This document shows positions 5,469 to 11,903 of a stretch of DNA of 13,745 bases, in pieces; positions within the stretch are counted from its first letter, which is position 1, and each line of letters begins with the position of its first letter. Where the stretch lies: contig NZXU01000045.1 in assembly GCA_002698425.1 (NCBI GenBank), positions 1 to 13,745 on the forward strand, written 5' to 3'. Made by a program: the position numbers and the translations under genes. This DNA comes from Ahrensia sp. (GTDB lineage: Bacteria > Pseudomonadota > Alphaproteobacteria > Rhizobiales > Rhizobiaceae). Below the pieces are notes generated by a model. It did not search any database, was not told where the DNA came from, and saw nothing but the letters and a program-made list of their open reading frames with translations.

Positions 5469-6683
5469 TTAATCCGACGCCCCCGTGTCGAGCGCTTTCA
5501 GGAATGCCACAATCGCTTCGCGGTCCTCGTCGTTCAGGTCCAGCTTTCTAAGTTCGCTGTGACCCGAGACTGATTCAGGTGCGGTGTTGTAGTGGTTCAA
5601 TACATCTTCAAGCGAACCAATTTGGCCGGCATGCATGTATGGAGCCCTGCCTGCAGCGCCTCTCAAGCTTGGCGTCTTGAAGGCTCGCAAGAGCTCGTGG
5701 TTGTTAGAGGCCATGAAACGTAGCTCCGCACAGTCGTCCTCGCCCGCATCGCTATAGGGGCCGAGGCAGTTAAACGGATCTTCGCGAACCAATTTTGCAC
5801 CATCCTGCCGCCCTGTGTCTTCCGGCAGTCCAAGCGCGGCCGGCACGCCAGTATTGTGGAAATGGCCGTCGCTCAACAGCGGGCCGTTATGGCAGTTCGA
5901 GCACTCGGCCTTTCCGACGAAGAGTCGCAACCCCGCGATTTCCTGGCGCGACAGAATTCCGCTCTTCGGGAAATCGGCCGACGAAACCCAATCATCGAAA
6001 CGGCTTCTGGAAGGAGTGATTGTCCGCTCGAAAGCAGCGATGGATTTGCCGATATTCGCGAACACAACGTTGATCGCTTCACGATCATGCTCATCGAGCA
6101 TTTCCCACGCGGTTCTGGCGGCAGAATCCTGGACCGGACCGGCATTATCGGGAACGCGGCTGAGATCCGGCAGCGGTCCGAAGATCTCTTTATACGCAGC
6201 CTGATATTGGTCAGCGATGAGATGCGCATACTGAGCGCGATTTCCGCCGTGCTCAACAGCGCTCTCCAGCGGACCGAGAGCTTGCGCCCACAAGCTGTCT
6301 TTGCGTCCGTCCCAGAATAGGAACGGGCTATATGCGGCGCCGGCTATGGGCATCGTCCGGCGCGTGGTCGTGCCGACGCCTTTGGCGAGAGGCATATCAT
6401 CCTGAAACTGCCTGTCAGGCAGGTGGCAAGTGGCACATGCCACCTCGCCGTTCGCGCTAAGGCGTGTGTCAAAGAAGAGGTTCCGCCCAAGTTCGACAGC
6501 GCGGGCGTCATCAGCGACATGGTTCGAAGGGTCAGCCGGCGGTTCCGGAAGGGCGTCAAGGGAAAGCGACCGAACCAGATCCAGTTCATCGCTTGTCCAA
6601 CTCGACATCTCCGTGGGCACAACTGCGGCGGCGGTCGTGGCCAATCCAAGCCCGACAGCGGCAATGATCGCGATCTTCTTCAT
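5469..6683 (-). CDS. di-heme cytochrome c peroxidase (CCP/MauG family)
   Basis: The 404-residue protein begins with a Sec-type signal peptide (MKKIAIIAAVGLGLATTAAA), so it acts in the periplasm. It has two c-type heme sites, CATCH (83-87) and CSNCH (261-265), the family's FFDTRLSANG opening before the first heme, WDGRKDSLWAQAL (124-136) and a C-terminal PYMHAG (348-353) whose methionine fits the axial ligand of the electron-transferring heme in classical peroxidases rather than the tyrosine of MauG. Such enzymes reduce hydrogen peroxide to water with electrons from small cytochromes or copper proteins. It is somewhat longer than typical bacterial CCPs. The gene starts 9 bases after the YtkA-like gene, so they form one operon. 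A peroxidase role is likely, but a protein-modifying role cannot be excluded. Confidence 0.88.
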   Translation of the reverse strand: MKKIAIIAAVGLGLATTAAAVVPTEMSSWTSDELDLVRSLSLDALPEPPADPSNHVADDARAVELGRNLFFDTRLSANGEVACATCHLPDRQFQDDMPLAKGVGTTTRRTMPIAGAAYSPFLFWDGRKDSLWAQALGPLESAVEHGGNRAQYAHLIADQYQAAYKEIFGPLPDLSRVPDNAGPVQDSAARTAWEMLDEHDREAINVVFANIGKSIAAFERTITPSRSRFDDWVSSADFPKSGILSRQEIAGLRLFVGKAECSNCHNGPLLSDGHFHNTGVPAALGLPEDTGRQDGAKLVREDPFNCLGPYSDAGEDDCAELRFMASNNHELLRAFKTPSLRGAAGRAPYMHAGQIGSLEDVLNHYNTAPESVSGHSELRKLDLNDEDREAIVAFLKALDTGASD

Positions 6684-6692
6684 CTTCGTCGC

Positions 6693-7139
6693 TCAGATGA
6701 CGACGTTGAATCTGATGGAATCGGAACCGTTCCGGCCATCGATCCCTAGATCGAGAACCCACCAGCCGCGCATGTTGAAGCGCATTCCTTCGATCAGGTA
6801 GCGTCCATTGCCGAGCGCTTTCGTGACAGCGGGTGACGTCGGCAATCCGTGACCGTGTTGCGGCATACCGCCGTCGATCGAAACACTGGCGCCATCCACA
6901 GGGCTTCCATCCGTGGCTTTCAGGCTGAGGGTCCAGGAGTGCATCGGTCCCACCGAGGGCTTTCCGCCATTCGGCTTGATCTCTGCGAGATAGCGCCCTG
7001 CGTCCGTGGAGCGGACCAACGAGAGATCGAGGTCCTTGGGAGCGCCTCGACCGAAGAAGCCGGCACAGGCGGCGCCTGTGGCGAGCAGGGATATGGTTGC
7101 ACCGATCAAGACAGAACGGCGGGATAACAGGTTCGACAT
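6693..7139 (-). CDS. exported YtkA/FixH-like domain protein
   Basis: The 148-residue protein starts with a twin-arginine-like signal (SRRSVLIGA) followed by a hydrophobic stretch ending near TGAACAG, so it is probably exported, perhaps by Tat. The mature part has the YtkA-like beta-sandwich pattern: paired strands around YLAEIKP and HSWTLSLKATDGSPVDGASV, the histidine-rich loop MPQHGHGLPTSP (92-103), and a final GMRFNMRGWWVLDLGIDG. Proteins of this group often sit beside heme or copper proteins and may act in metal handling or oxidase assembly; the exact role is unknown. It is the first gene of the peroxidase operon, 66 bases from the shared 21-base repeat. Confidence 0.8.
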   Translation of the reverse strand: MSNLLSRRSVLIGATISLLATGAACAGFFGRGAPKDLDLSLVRSTDAGRYLAEIKPNGGKPSVGPMHSWTLSLKATDGSPVDGASVSIDGGMPQHGHGLPTSPAVTKALGNGRYLIEGMRFNMRGWWVLDLGIDGRNGSDSIRFNVVI

Positions 7140-7181
7140 GGCAAACTCTCCATTGGCAAGTGCCGGTTAGGGGGAGAGTGC

Positions 7182-7226
7182 CAAATACGTCGAATTCAAA
7201 TGACGGGATTGAATGAAACAGCTATT
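7182..7226 (-). promoter_or_regulatory. YtkA/peroxidase promoter with shared 21-base repeat
   Basis: The second copy of the 21-base repeat lies at 7206-7226. On the minus strand TATTTG (7187-7182) follows 18 bases later and serves as a plausible -10, with the repeat covering the -35. The same region lies just before the divergent AraC-type gene, so binding could also control that gene's own expression. Confidence 0.6.
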
Positions 7227-7265
7227 TTCGGCGTCATCGCAGTTGCTCGAGGAGTGGCATGGCGG

Positions 7266-8045
7266 GTGAACAGCAAAGCCATTGGTGACGGCCGCATTAT
7301 CCTTTGGGAAGGAGGGAGCATCTGGGTCTTCGATGTCTCCGCTCGTGACATTATTCGCCCCAATCGAACCCATTCTCATCATGCCTATCAGCTGACGATC
7401 GCAACCTCAGGTGCACGGGCCGACATAAGAACCGAAGACGGCCTTCTTCAGGGTCGGGTGATTTTGATAGGCCCGGACGTCAATCACGCGATCGAGCCGG
7501 ACGGGAAGATCGCGCTTATCTTTGCCGATCCAGAAGGCCGCGCGGGAACCGGGCTACGTCGATTGTTGAACGGGAGGTCGACGGCTTGTCTCGATCCACC
7601 GGAAGAACTGGACGGGCTCCTCGAACAAATCTGGCTTCTTCCACATCCCGGCCGCTCAAGACTTTCGGAAATTGGGAACGCCATTCTCCGACTTTTTCTC
7701 GATACCGAGCCCGAAACAGCTATCAATGCGCGTATAGAGCGGGTGCTTGCCTGGATAGACGAGAACCCGACGGATCTCTTCCGCAGTTCCGACGCTGCAC
7801 GCATCGCATGCCTGTCGGAGAGCCGCTTCAGTCATCTCTTTGTCGCAGAAGTGGGCCTTCCCTTTCGCACCTATGTGCTCTGGCGCCGACTCATGAAAGC
7901 TGTAGAGGCAATGTCGTCAGGTGCAAGAATGACCGCCGCCGCACACGAATCCGGATTTGCGGACTCGGCACATTTCTCCCGAACCTTCCATCGGATGTTC
8001 GGCCTGCCTCCCGCGTCGATGGAGGTGACGCCTTCGGCGGACTAG
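7266..8045 (+). CDS. AraC-family transcriptional regulator
   Basis: The protein has an N-terminal cupin-like sensing domain (starting SKAIGDGRIILWEGGSIW, with HSHHAYQL) and a C-terminal AraC/XylS double helix-turn-helix over about the last 100 residues, including SSDAARIACLSESRFSHLF and ESGFADSAHFSRTFHRMFG. I start it at GTG 7266, where AGGAG lies 11 bases upstream, giving 259 residues. An in-frame ATG at 7200 has no ribosome-binding site and would place the 21-base operator-like repeat inside the coding region, which is unlikely. It is divergent from the YtkA/peroxidase operon and is the natural candidate to bind the repeats at 7206 and 5358. The inducer is unknown. Confidence 0.85.
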   Translation: MNSKAIGDGRIILWEGGSIWVFDVSARDIIRPNRTHSHHAYQLTIATSGARADIRTEDGLLQGRVILIGPDVNHAIEPDGKIALIFADPEGRAGTGLRRLLNGRSTACLDPPEELDGLLEQIWLLPHPGRSRLSEIGNAILRLFLDTEPETAINARIERVLAWIDENPTDLFRSSDAARIACLSESRFSHLFVAEVGLPFRTYVLWRRLMKAVEAMSSGARMTAAAHESGFADSAHFSRTFHRMFGLPPASMEVTPSAD

Positions 8046-8248
8046 GCGATCGGTTCAGCCCCCTTACAAAACTGAACATCCCACCACGACAGGTGGACCC
8101 GAATCCGAAATCTCGGTGGCGCCAGAAGGCATCCCCTTCAGACGATGCGATTTTTCCTAGGACTTCGCTTCGACGGATCCCATTGAAGACCGGATCGCCT
8201 CGGTTCCTGGGAACCCCGTCAGCCGCTTCTCGATCGACGTCGGAGGAT

Positions 8249-8296
8249 ATGCGCGTCGATTGTCTGGTCGACCATGTGCAGCGTAAGCTGCAATGA
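8249..8296 (+). CDS. possible 15-residue leader peptide before the SRAP gene
   Basis: A strong GGAGG lies just before an ATG at 8249, opening a 15-codon ORF ([15 protein letters not shown]) whose TGA overlaps the SRAP start codons in ATGATG. The SRAP gene itself has no clear ribosome-binding site, so ribosomes may reach it by reinitiation after this peptide. The peptide has no recognised family and may matter only through its translation. Confidence 0.35.
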   Translation: MRVDCLVDHVQRKLQ

Positions 8297-8937
8297 TGTG
8301 CAACCTCTACAACATCACCAAGGGTCCGTCGGCTATCCTCGAATTCACACGAGCGATGCGGAACAACGCCGGCAACCTGGAGCCAGGAAAGATCTACCCG
8401 GATTACCAGGCTCCGATCGTTCGCATGTCGTCGGACGGTGAACGTGAATTGGTGCGCGCCAGATGGGGTATGCCGACACCACCGAAGTTCATCAAGGGAA
8501 AGGCAGACGCCGGCGTGACCAACGTCCGCAATGTCACGTCACCACACTGGAGACGATGGCTTGGGGTAGAAAGCCGCTGTGTCGTTCCTGCGACCGAGTT
8601 CTCGGAATACGGGAAGAAGCGTGATCCCGAGACCAAGCATCTCCCGCTTCACTGGTTCGCTCTCTCGGAAGAGCGTCCGCTGTTCGTGTTTGCTGGTGTC
8701 TGGACACGATGGAAGTCGATCCGAAAGGTGAAGGAAGGCGAGATCGAAGCCGACATCTTTGCCTTTCTCACTTGCGAGCCTAACGGAGTGGTCGAGCCGA
8801 TACACTCGAAGGCAATGCCGGTCATTTTGACGGAACAGGATGAAGTCGAAGTGTGGCTTCGGGCGTCATGGGATGAGGCGAAGGAACTGCAGCGACCTTT
8901 GCCTGATGACAGGCTCGTCGAAGTGGCGGTGCCGTAG
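8296..8937 (+). CDS. SRAP-domain protein (YedK/HMCES-type abasic-site DNA-protein crosslinker)
   Basis: SRAP proteins form a covalent thiazolidine link through Cys2 to abasic sites in single-stranded DNA and shield them. This protein has the full active site: MCNLYNIT (Cys2), VTNVRNVTS with N76 and R78, EFSEYG with E104 in place of the usual FYEW-type motif, and [10 protein letters not shown] with H170. The start must be the second ATG (8296): Cys2 has to become the N-terminus after methionine removal, and an extra methionine from the ATG at 8293 would prevent that. Length (213 residues) is normal. Orthologues are common in rhizobia, including on mobile elements, where they may protect single-stranded replication or transfer intermediates. 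No alphaproteobacterial LexA box was seen upstream. Confidence 0.92.
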   Translation: MCNLYNITKGPSAILEFTRAMRNNAGNLEPGKIYPDYQAPIVRMSSDGERELVRARWGMPTPPKFIKGKADAGVTNVRNVTSPHWRRWLGVESRCVVPATEFSEYGKKRDPETKHLPLHWFALSEERPLFVFAGVWTRWKSIRKVKEGEIEADIFAFLTCEPNGVVEPIHSKAMPVILTEQDEVEVWLRASWDEAKELQRPLPDDRLVEVAVP

Positions 8938-9269
8938 AGAGGGCTCCTGACAATCACTGCAAAGCCATATTGGCCGTTTCTAGGACGGACCGGGATTGAC
9001 GTTTTCCGAGTCGAGTGGATGTTCAGTTTTGTAGCATCATGGGCATACGAGGACGCTATTCGGAACTCTAAAGAGCCCCGCAGCGGCTTTGGGACTCCCG
9101 CCCAATTGTGTGCCGAAGGGCACTGACCAAACAATGCGAGATTTCACGGAGACAAATGTATCAGGCTCCCGAAAAGAGGCTCTTGCATCATGGCCAATTG
9201 CAGACCATATCAAAGCCTGAGCTTCGTCAAATTGAATGCTCCCGCGGAACCCTCCGATCAATTTACCGT
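8938..9269. other. intergenic region without recognised features
   Basis: About 330 bases between the SRAP stop and the promoter of the structured RNA. Only short ORFs without ribosome-binding sites occur, and no tRNA or strong hairpin was found. It may hold the SRAP 3' untranslated region and remnants of lost genes. Confidence 0.5.
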
Positions 9270-9297
9270 TTGACAAGTGTCTTGTGCTAACTATGCT
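9270..9297 (+). promoter_or_regulatory. sigma70-type promoter of the structured RNA
   Basis: TTGACA (9270-9275), a perfect -35, is followed after 16 bases by TATGCT (9292-9297), which keeps the T-A-T and final T of the -10. Transcription would begin near 9304 and run into the hairpin-rich region. It is among the best promoter matches in the window and precedes no long plus-strand gene other than a 62-codon ORF antisense to a better one. Confidence 0.6.
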
Positions 9298-9303
9298 AGC
9301 GCT

Positions 9304-9515
9304 AAATCTCGCCCCTATGGGCACTCCGCGCGGACCATAACTGGCAAGTTATGGAAAAGCGCTAGAGCTTAGGCTCTAAGATCCGACGACCCTTTGGGTC
9401 TCTCATTTAGGCTTCGGCTAGGAATGAGAGAGTTGCACCGCAACTTACCGACTGGTGGGAAGTAGGAGGTCGAGATAGATGATTGCCGCGGCTACCCCCG
9501 TAGTCCGCGGCAAAA
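9304..9515 (+). ncRNA. novel structured non-coding RNA (candidate)
   Basis: About 210 bases contain an unbroken series of hairpins: GCCC/GGGC (9311-9322), CCATAACT-GGCA-AGTTATGG (9335-9354), TAGAGC-TTAG-GCTCTA (9363-9378), GACCC-TTT-GGGTC (9388-9400), TCTCATT/AATGAGA capped by a cUUCGg tetraloop (9401-9429), and AGTTGC-ACC-GCAACT (9431-9445). ATCCGAC (9381-9387) can pair with GTCG-A-GAT (9469-9476), closing the last three into a multi-branch domain. A sigma70 promoter precedes it and a long GC hairpin ends it. It converges on the LOTUS-like operon, whose last stop is 3 bases beyond the end. I recognise no known class (not tRNA, tmRNA, 6S, RNase P, SRP RNA or retron msr-msd with a reverse transcriptase). 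Exact ends are uncertain, and a role as leader of a short ORF is an alternative. Confidence 0.6.
9483..9515. terminator. long GC hairpin between converging transcripts
   Basis: TTGCCGCGG (9483-9491) pairs with CCGCGGCAA (9505-9513), extended by CTAC/GTAG around a CCCC loop with one bulged T. It lies between the structured RNA and the 3' end of the 325-residue gene, so it probably ends both transcripts. The following bases are AT-rich on the plus strand but lack a long T run, so efficiency is uncertain. Confidence 0.5.
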
Positions 9516-9517
9516 TA

Positions 9518-10495
9518 TTATTTGTCTCCCATTCGAACGAAGTCATCAGGATAGATATTTGCATAGCCACCACTCTGGGGCTGCTCTCCTGCGATGGGGC
9601 AGTCAAACGCTTGTTCTGTGAACTTCCCAGTCTTGGGCTGTGCATCGTGATGAAATCCATCTGGTAGAGGCGCCCCAAAACGGAAGAGTGATTGCAGGAG
9701 CCGCTGCACAGCTTCGATTTCGTCCTCTTCGCTCAATTCTCGCGCGAGGCCGTGATAAGCTGATCGGTCCGCACACAAAAAAACGATATCCCGATTGTCG
9801 ACGAATGCTCTCCGGGTCTGCCTTGGTTTGATTACGGAAAAATCCTCAATAGTGAACTCTCCAAGATTCAATCCTTCGACGGCATCTTCCCAGGCGATTT
9901 TGCCAGACCTGATATCCTTAAAAATACCTGCAATAGCCTGACCTTTTGAAACATGAAAATTCCTGGGCGGAAGCAAGAAGCTTTCTCGATCCCGCACCTG
10001 TTGAATACGGCTCCGAATTCCTGCAACTCGATGCTGGTATGGCCCATCAGGCAGTAGGAATGCATCGACCGCCTTGAAAGCGGACGCCATATCATGCCGC
10101 TTTTGATGTCCCTCATCGTCGTAATCCGATAGGTCCCTCAACGGATGGCTATAAGCAGAAAAATCAAATGCACTAAGTAGATTCTCTTCGTCCGGTGCTT
10201 CCACATACAGCAGAACAATGGCCGATGGCGTGGGAGGCTTTGCCGGCCCTTGGGTCCGTCTCCGAACGGCAAACCCGGCCGCAGAGCGGAGGAGTTGGTC
10301 CACGTAAGCGGAATTATACAGCGCGGAACTGTTGTCTGATCGCGCCGGTGTGGCTATTGCGCGGGTTCCCGATGGGGCCTTTTCCTCAAGGTAAGATTTC
10401 ACCGTATTGCAGGTGCGTGGAGGCAGTCCGGCAATAACATAAAGTGGCCCTGCACGAGAGTTCGTAATCTGTCGTCGACGATCTCGCTTGCCCAT
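9518..10495 (-). CDS. uncharacterised 325-residue protein of the LOTUS-like operon
   Basis: No family is recognised. The N-terminus is basic (MGKRDRRRQI), followed by a strand and loop YVIAGLPPRTCNTVKSYLEE, a region with VLLYVEAPDEENLL, and a charged middle part with DDEGHQKRHDMASAFKAVDAF and FLLPPRNFHV. The C-terminus has conserved-looking motifs: FVDNRDIVFLCADRSAYHG, FGAPLPDGFHHDAQ, FDCPIAG and YANIYPDDFVR. Clustered His, Asp and Cys residues could form a metal or catalytic site, but no known motif is met. There is no signal peptide or membrane segment. It starts 2 bases after the stop of the LOTUS-like gene, so the two are co-expressed, and it ends at the hairpin shared with the structured RNA. 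It could be the effector of a defence or RNA-processing system; this is inference. Confidence 0.8.
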   Translation of the reverse strand: MGKRDRRRQITNSRAGPLYVIAGLPPRTCNTVKSYLEEKAPSGTRAIATPARSDNSSALYNSAYVDQLLRSAAGFAVRRRTQGPAKPPTPSAIVLLYVEAPDEENLLSAFDFSAYSHPLRDLSDYDDEGHQKRHDMASAFKAVDAFLLPDGPYQHRVAGIRSRIQQVRDRESFLLPPRNFHVSKGQAIAGIFKDIRSGKIAWEDAVEGLNLGEFTIEDFSVIKPRQTRRAFVDNRDIVFLCADRSAYHGLARELSEEDEIEAVQRLLQSLFRFGAPLPDGFHHDAQPKTGKFTEQAFDCPIAGEQPQSGGYANIYPDDFVRMGDK

Positions 10496-10497
10496 AT

Positions 10498-11196
10498 CTA
10501 GCGAAGCTTGCTGAGGTGAACTGCGATATCTGCCGGAATTACCAGTTTCCCAGCTATTTCAGATGGCTGAGCTTCTAGGAGTCTGTCCAGCGCTGTTTTG
10601 CCTTCTTTTTCAACGTTAGCGGATGGTCCGAGCACATCAACCAAGCCATTCTCAGAACTCTTCAAATCTTCAATGGTTATCCCGTTCTTGTCGAACCAAT
10701 GGTTGATATTTCTTGCTAGTGAAGTAACTTGTTCTCGCGGAATTGAATTGATCGCTTCAATGTATAAGCCAGAAAATCTCAAATCTTCATCAACTTCGAT
10801 AAAATCTGGATCGTTGTTAGTTGATCCTCTTGTGTATCTTATCGGATTCTTTATTCGGAGAAATACTTTTTCACCGTCAGAAACTTGGATGCAGAAAGCC
10901 AAAATGACGGACTTTGGTAGAGCACTGAGGAAACGATAAGCCGATCTCGCTTCAAAATAAGGTTTCATTTCGTCATGACGACTACTCGGATAAATCGCTA
11001 TGTAAGCAGGAGAATCGGGATCCTGATATGCGACGATATCAGGAGCCAATTGCCTCGCGAGATCTAAAAGGCCCCGACCGTTTTCTTCTGTTGGGAGTCC
11101 ATCTTTGCGCATCTCCGAACCGAGTTTCGACAGGAGGAGGGGGTCAGCGCGCGCCTCATAGTGTTCTTCAACACGGCGCTTAATCTCATCCTTCAT
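10498..11196 (-). CDS. protein with LOTUS/OST-HTH-like N-terminal domain (putative)
   Basis: Residues 18-70 (PLLLSKLGSEMRKDG, then GLLDLARQLAPDIVAYQD and PAYIAIYPS) follow the pattern of the OST-HTH/LOTUS domain: an LSKLGS-like helix, a middle helix and a final beta hairpin with V/I-A-I-x-P. These winged-helix domains bind RNA, including structured or G-rich RNA. The remaining 160 residues are of unknown fold (SVILAFCIQVSDGEKVFLRI; SGLYIEAINSIPREQV) and end VIPADIAVHLSKLR. The start at ATG 11196 follows a GGGAG by 9 bases; GTG 11199 is also possible. It is the first gene of a two-gene operon with its own promoter and is visibly richer in A and T than its neighbours, a sign of recent transfer. 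The nearby structured RNA is an attractive partner, but that is inference. Confidence 0.7.
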   Translation of the reverse strand: MKDEIKRRVEEHYEARADPLLLSKLGSEMRKDGLPTEENGRGLLDLARQLAPDIVAYQDPDSPAYIAIYPSSRHDEMKPYFEARSAYRFLSALPKSVILAFCIQVSDGEKVFLRIKNPIRYTRGSTNNDPDFIEVDEDLRFSGLYIEAINSIPREQVTSLARNINHWFDKNGITIEDLKSSENGLVDVLGPSANVEKEGKTALDRLLEAQPSEIAGKLVIPADIAVHLSKLR

Positions 11197-11225
11197 CACG
11201 TTCTACTCCCCCCAAAACTGATCAC

Positions 11226-11254
11226 GGAATAATCCGGGTTGTGTATCGATTCAA
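11226..11254 (-). promoter_or_regulatory. promoter of the LOTUS-like operon
   Basis: On the minus strand TTGAAT (11254-11249) and TATTCC (11231-11226) are 17 bases apart. Transcription would start about 20 bases before the start codon, leaving a short leader with the GGGGGGAG ribosome-binding site. A palindrome around CCTGCTGCAGG lies just upstream and could be an operator. Confidence 0.45.
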
Positions 11255-11292
11255 TTGAACGGCTCCCTGCAGCAGGAACCCAACCGCACTGT

Positions 11293-11481
11293 TCAGTCGG
11301 CATGTCCGGATGAAAATACATACTTTCTGAGCGCTTGAACATGTCGCAGAGTTGGGCATGGGATCTCATCATTCGCGATCAATTGGAGAAATTCCAACCA
11401 AGCAAATTCGTTCGGGGTCAGATAGGCGTGAATAAAGGATGAGCCCACTGCGCAGTTTTGCGTAGCCATTTGAGTAATCAT
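11293..11481 (-). CDS. 62-residue protein coupled to the XRE regulator
   Basis: The ORF starts with an ATG that overlaps the TGA of the regulator gene (ATGA), so translation is coupled; upstream in-frame sequence is only the shadow of that gene. Its centre, LTPNEFAWLEFLQ (21-33), matches the C-terminal VTRNEVAWLEEIR of the regulator next to it, and the following VQALRKYVF matches ARAAIRGIF there. It therefore looks like a lone copy of the regulator's C-terminal domain without the DNA-binding part. It could form mixed oligomers with the regulator and alter its activity. No other family is recognised. Confidence 0.6.
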   Translation of the reverse strand: MITQMATQNCAVGSSFIHAYLTPNEFAWLEFLQLIANDEIPCPTLRHVQALRKYVFSSGHAD

Positions 11482-11888
11482 TTGCCGAAGATCCCCCTGA
11501 TCGCAGCACGTGCCTTCATCGTGATCGACGGATCGCTGTGGTCGGACGCTTTCCGAATTTCCTCGAGCCATGCGACTTCGTTGCGAGTGACGATCGTTCC
11601 AAAGATCTGCTCGATCGCGGTCCCGGTCGTGTCGCCACCCAATTGCTCGAGTGCGAGCTTGAACAGCAATGCCGGGTCGCATTCGAGTGCCTTTGCCAGA
11701 CCAGTCACACGATCCAGCGGAAGCTTGTTCGAGCCGTTCTTGAACATTGAAAGCATGTTCGGCTGCACGAATCCGGCCTCGATCGCGATCTCCAGCTGCG
11801 TCTTGCGCGGCTTCAGCTCGAGGATTCGCTTTTCCAGGAATGCTGCCAGGCGGGTGTCGGCGTAGGGCCGACCTGCACGTTTCTTCAT
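11478..11888 (-). CDS. XRE-family helix-turn-helix regulator
   Basis: The 136-residue protein has a Cro/CI-type helix-turn-helix at about residues 28-75: KTQLEIAIEAGFVQPNMLSM contains the two helices, followed by GSNKLPLDRVTGLAKALECD, a typical XRE continuation. The N-terminus is basic (MKKRAGRPYADTRLAAFLEKR). The C-terminal half has the TRNEVAWLEEIRKASDHSDP segment also seen in rhizobial XRE proteins and, in short form, in the next gene. It lies downstream of the integrase on the same strand, 85 bases after the integrase stop, with two similar palindromic sites in between that suggest autoregulation. It probably controls excision or maintenance functions of the element. Confidence 0.82.
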   Translation of the reverse strand: MKKRAGRPYADTRLAAFLEKRILELKPRKTQLEIAIEAGFVQPNMLSMFKNGSNKLPLDRVTGLAKALECDPALLFKLALEQLGGDTTGTAIEQIFGTIVTRNEVAWLEEIRKASDHSDPSITMKARAAIRGIFGK

Positions 11889-11903
11889 TTCACGCGGACT
11901 TTC

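Noticed and set aside
7586..8296. Plus-strand ORF of 236 codons overlapping the AraC gene
   Set aside because: It is a frame shadow of the AraC gene; only its last 15 codons, with their own GGAGG, are kept as a possible leader peptide.
9037..9324. Minus-strand ORF of 95 codons in the gap after the SRAP gene
   Set aside because: No ribosome-binding site or recognisable motif, and it runs through the promoter of the structured RNA.
9304..9515. Retron-type msr-msd RNA
   Set aside because: There is no reverse transcriptase gene next to it, and the two neighbouring proteins lack reverse-transcriptase motifs.
9479..9667. Plus-strand ORF of 62 codons with an excellent ribosome-binding site
   Set aside because: Not annotated as a gene because it overlaps the better-supported 325-residue gene on the other strand and contains the terminal hairpin; kept as a finding only.
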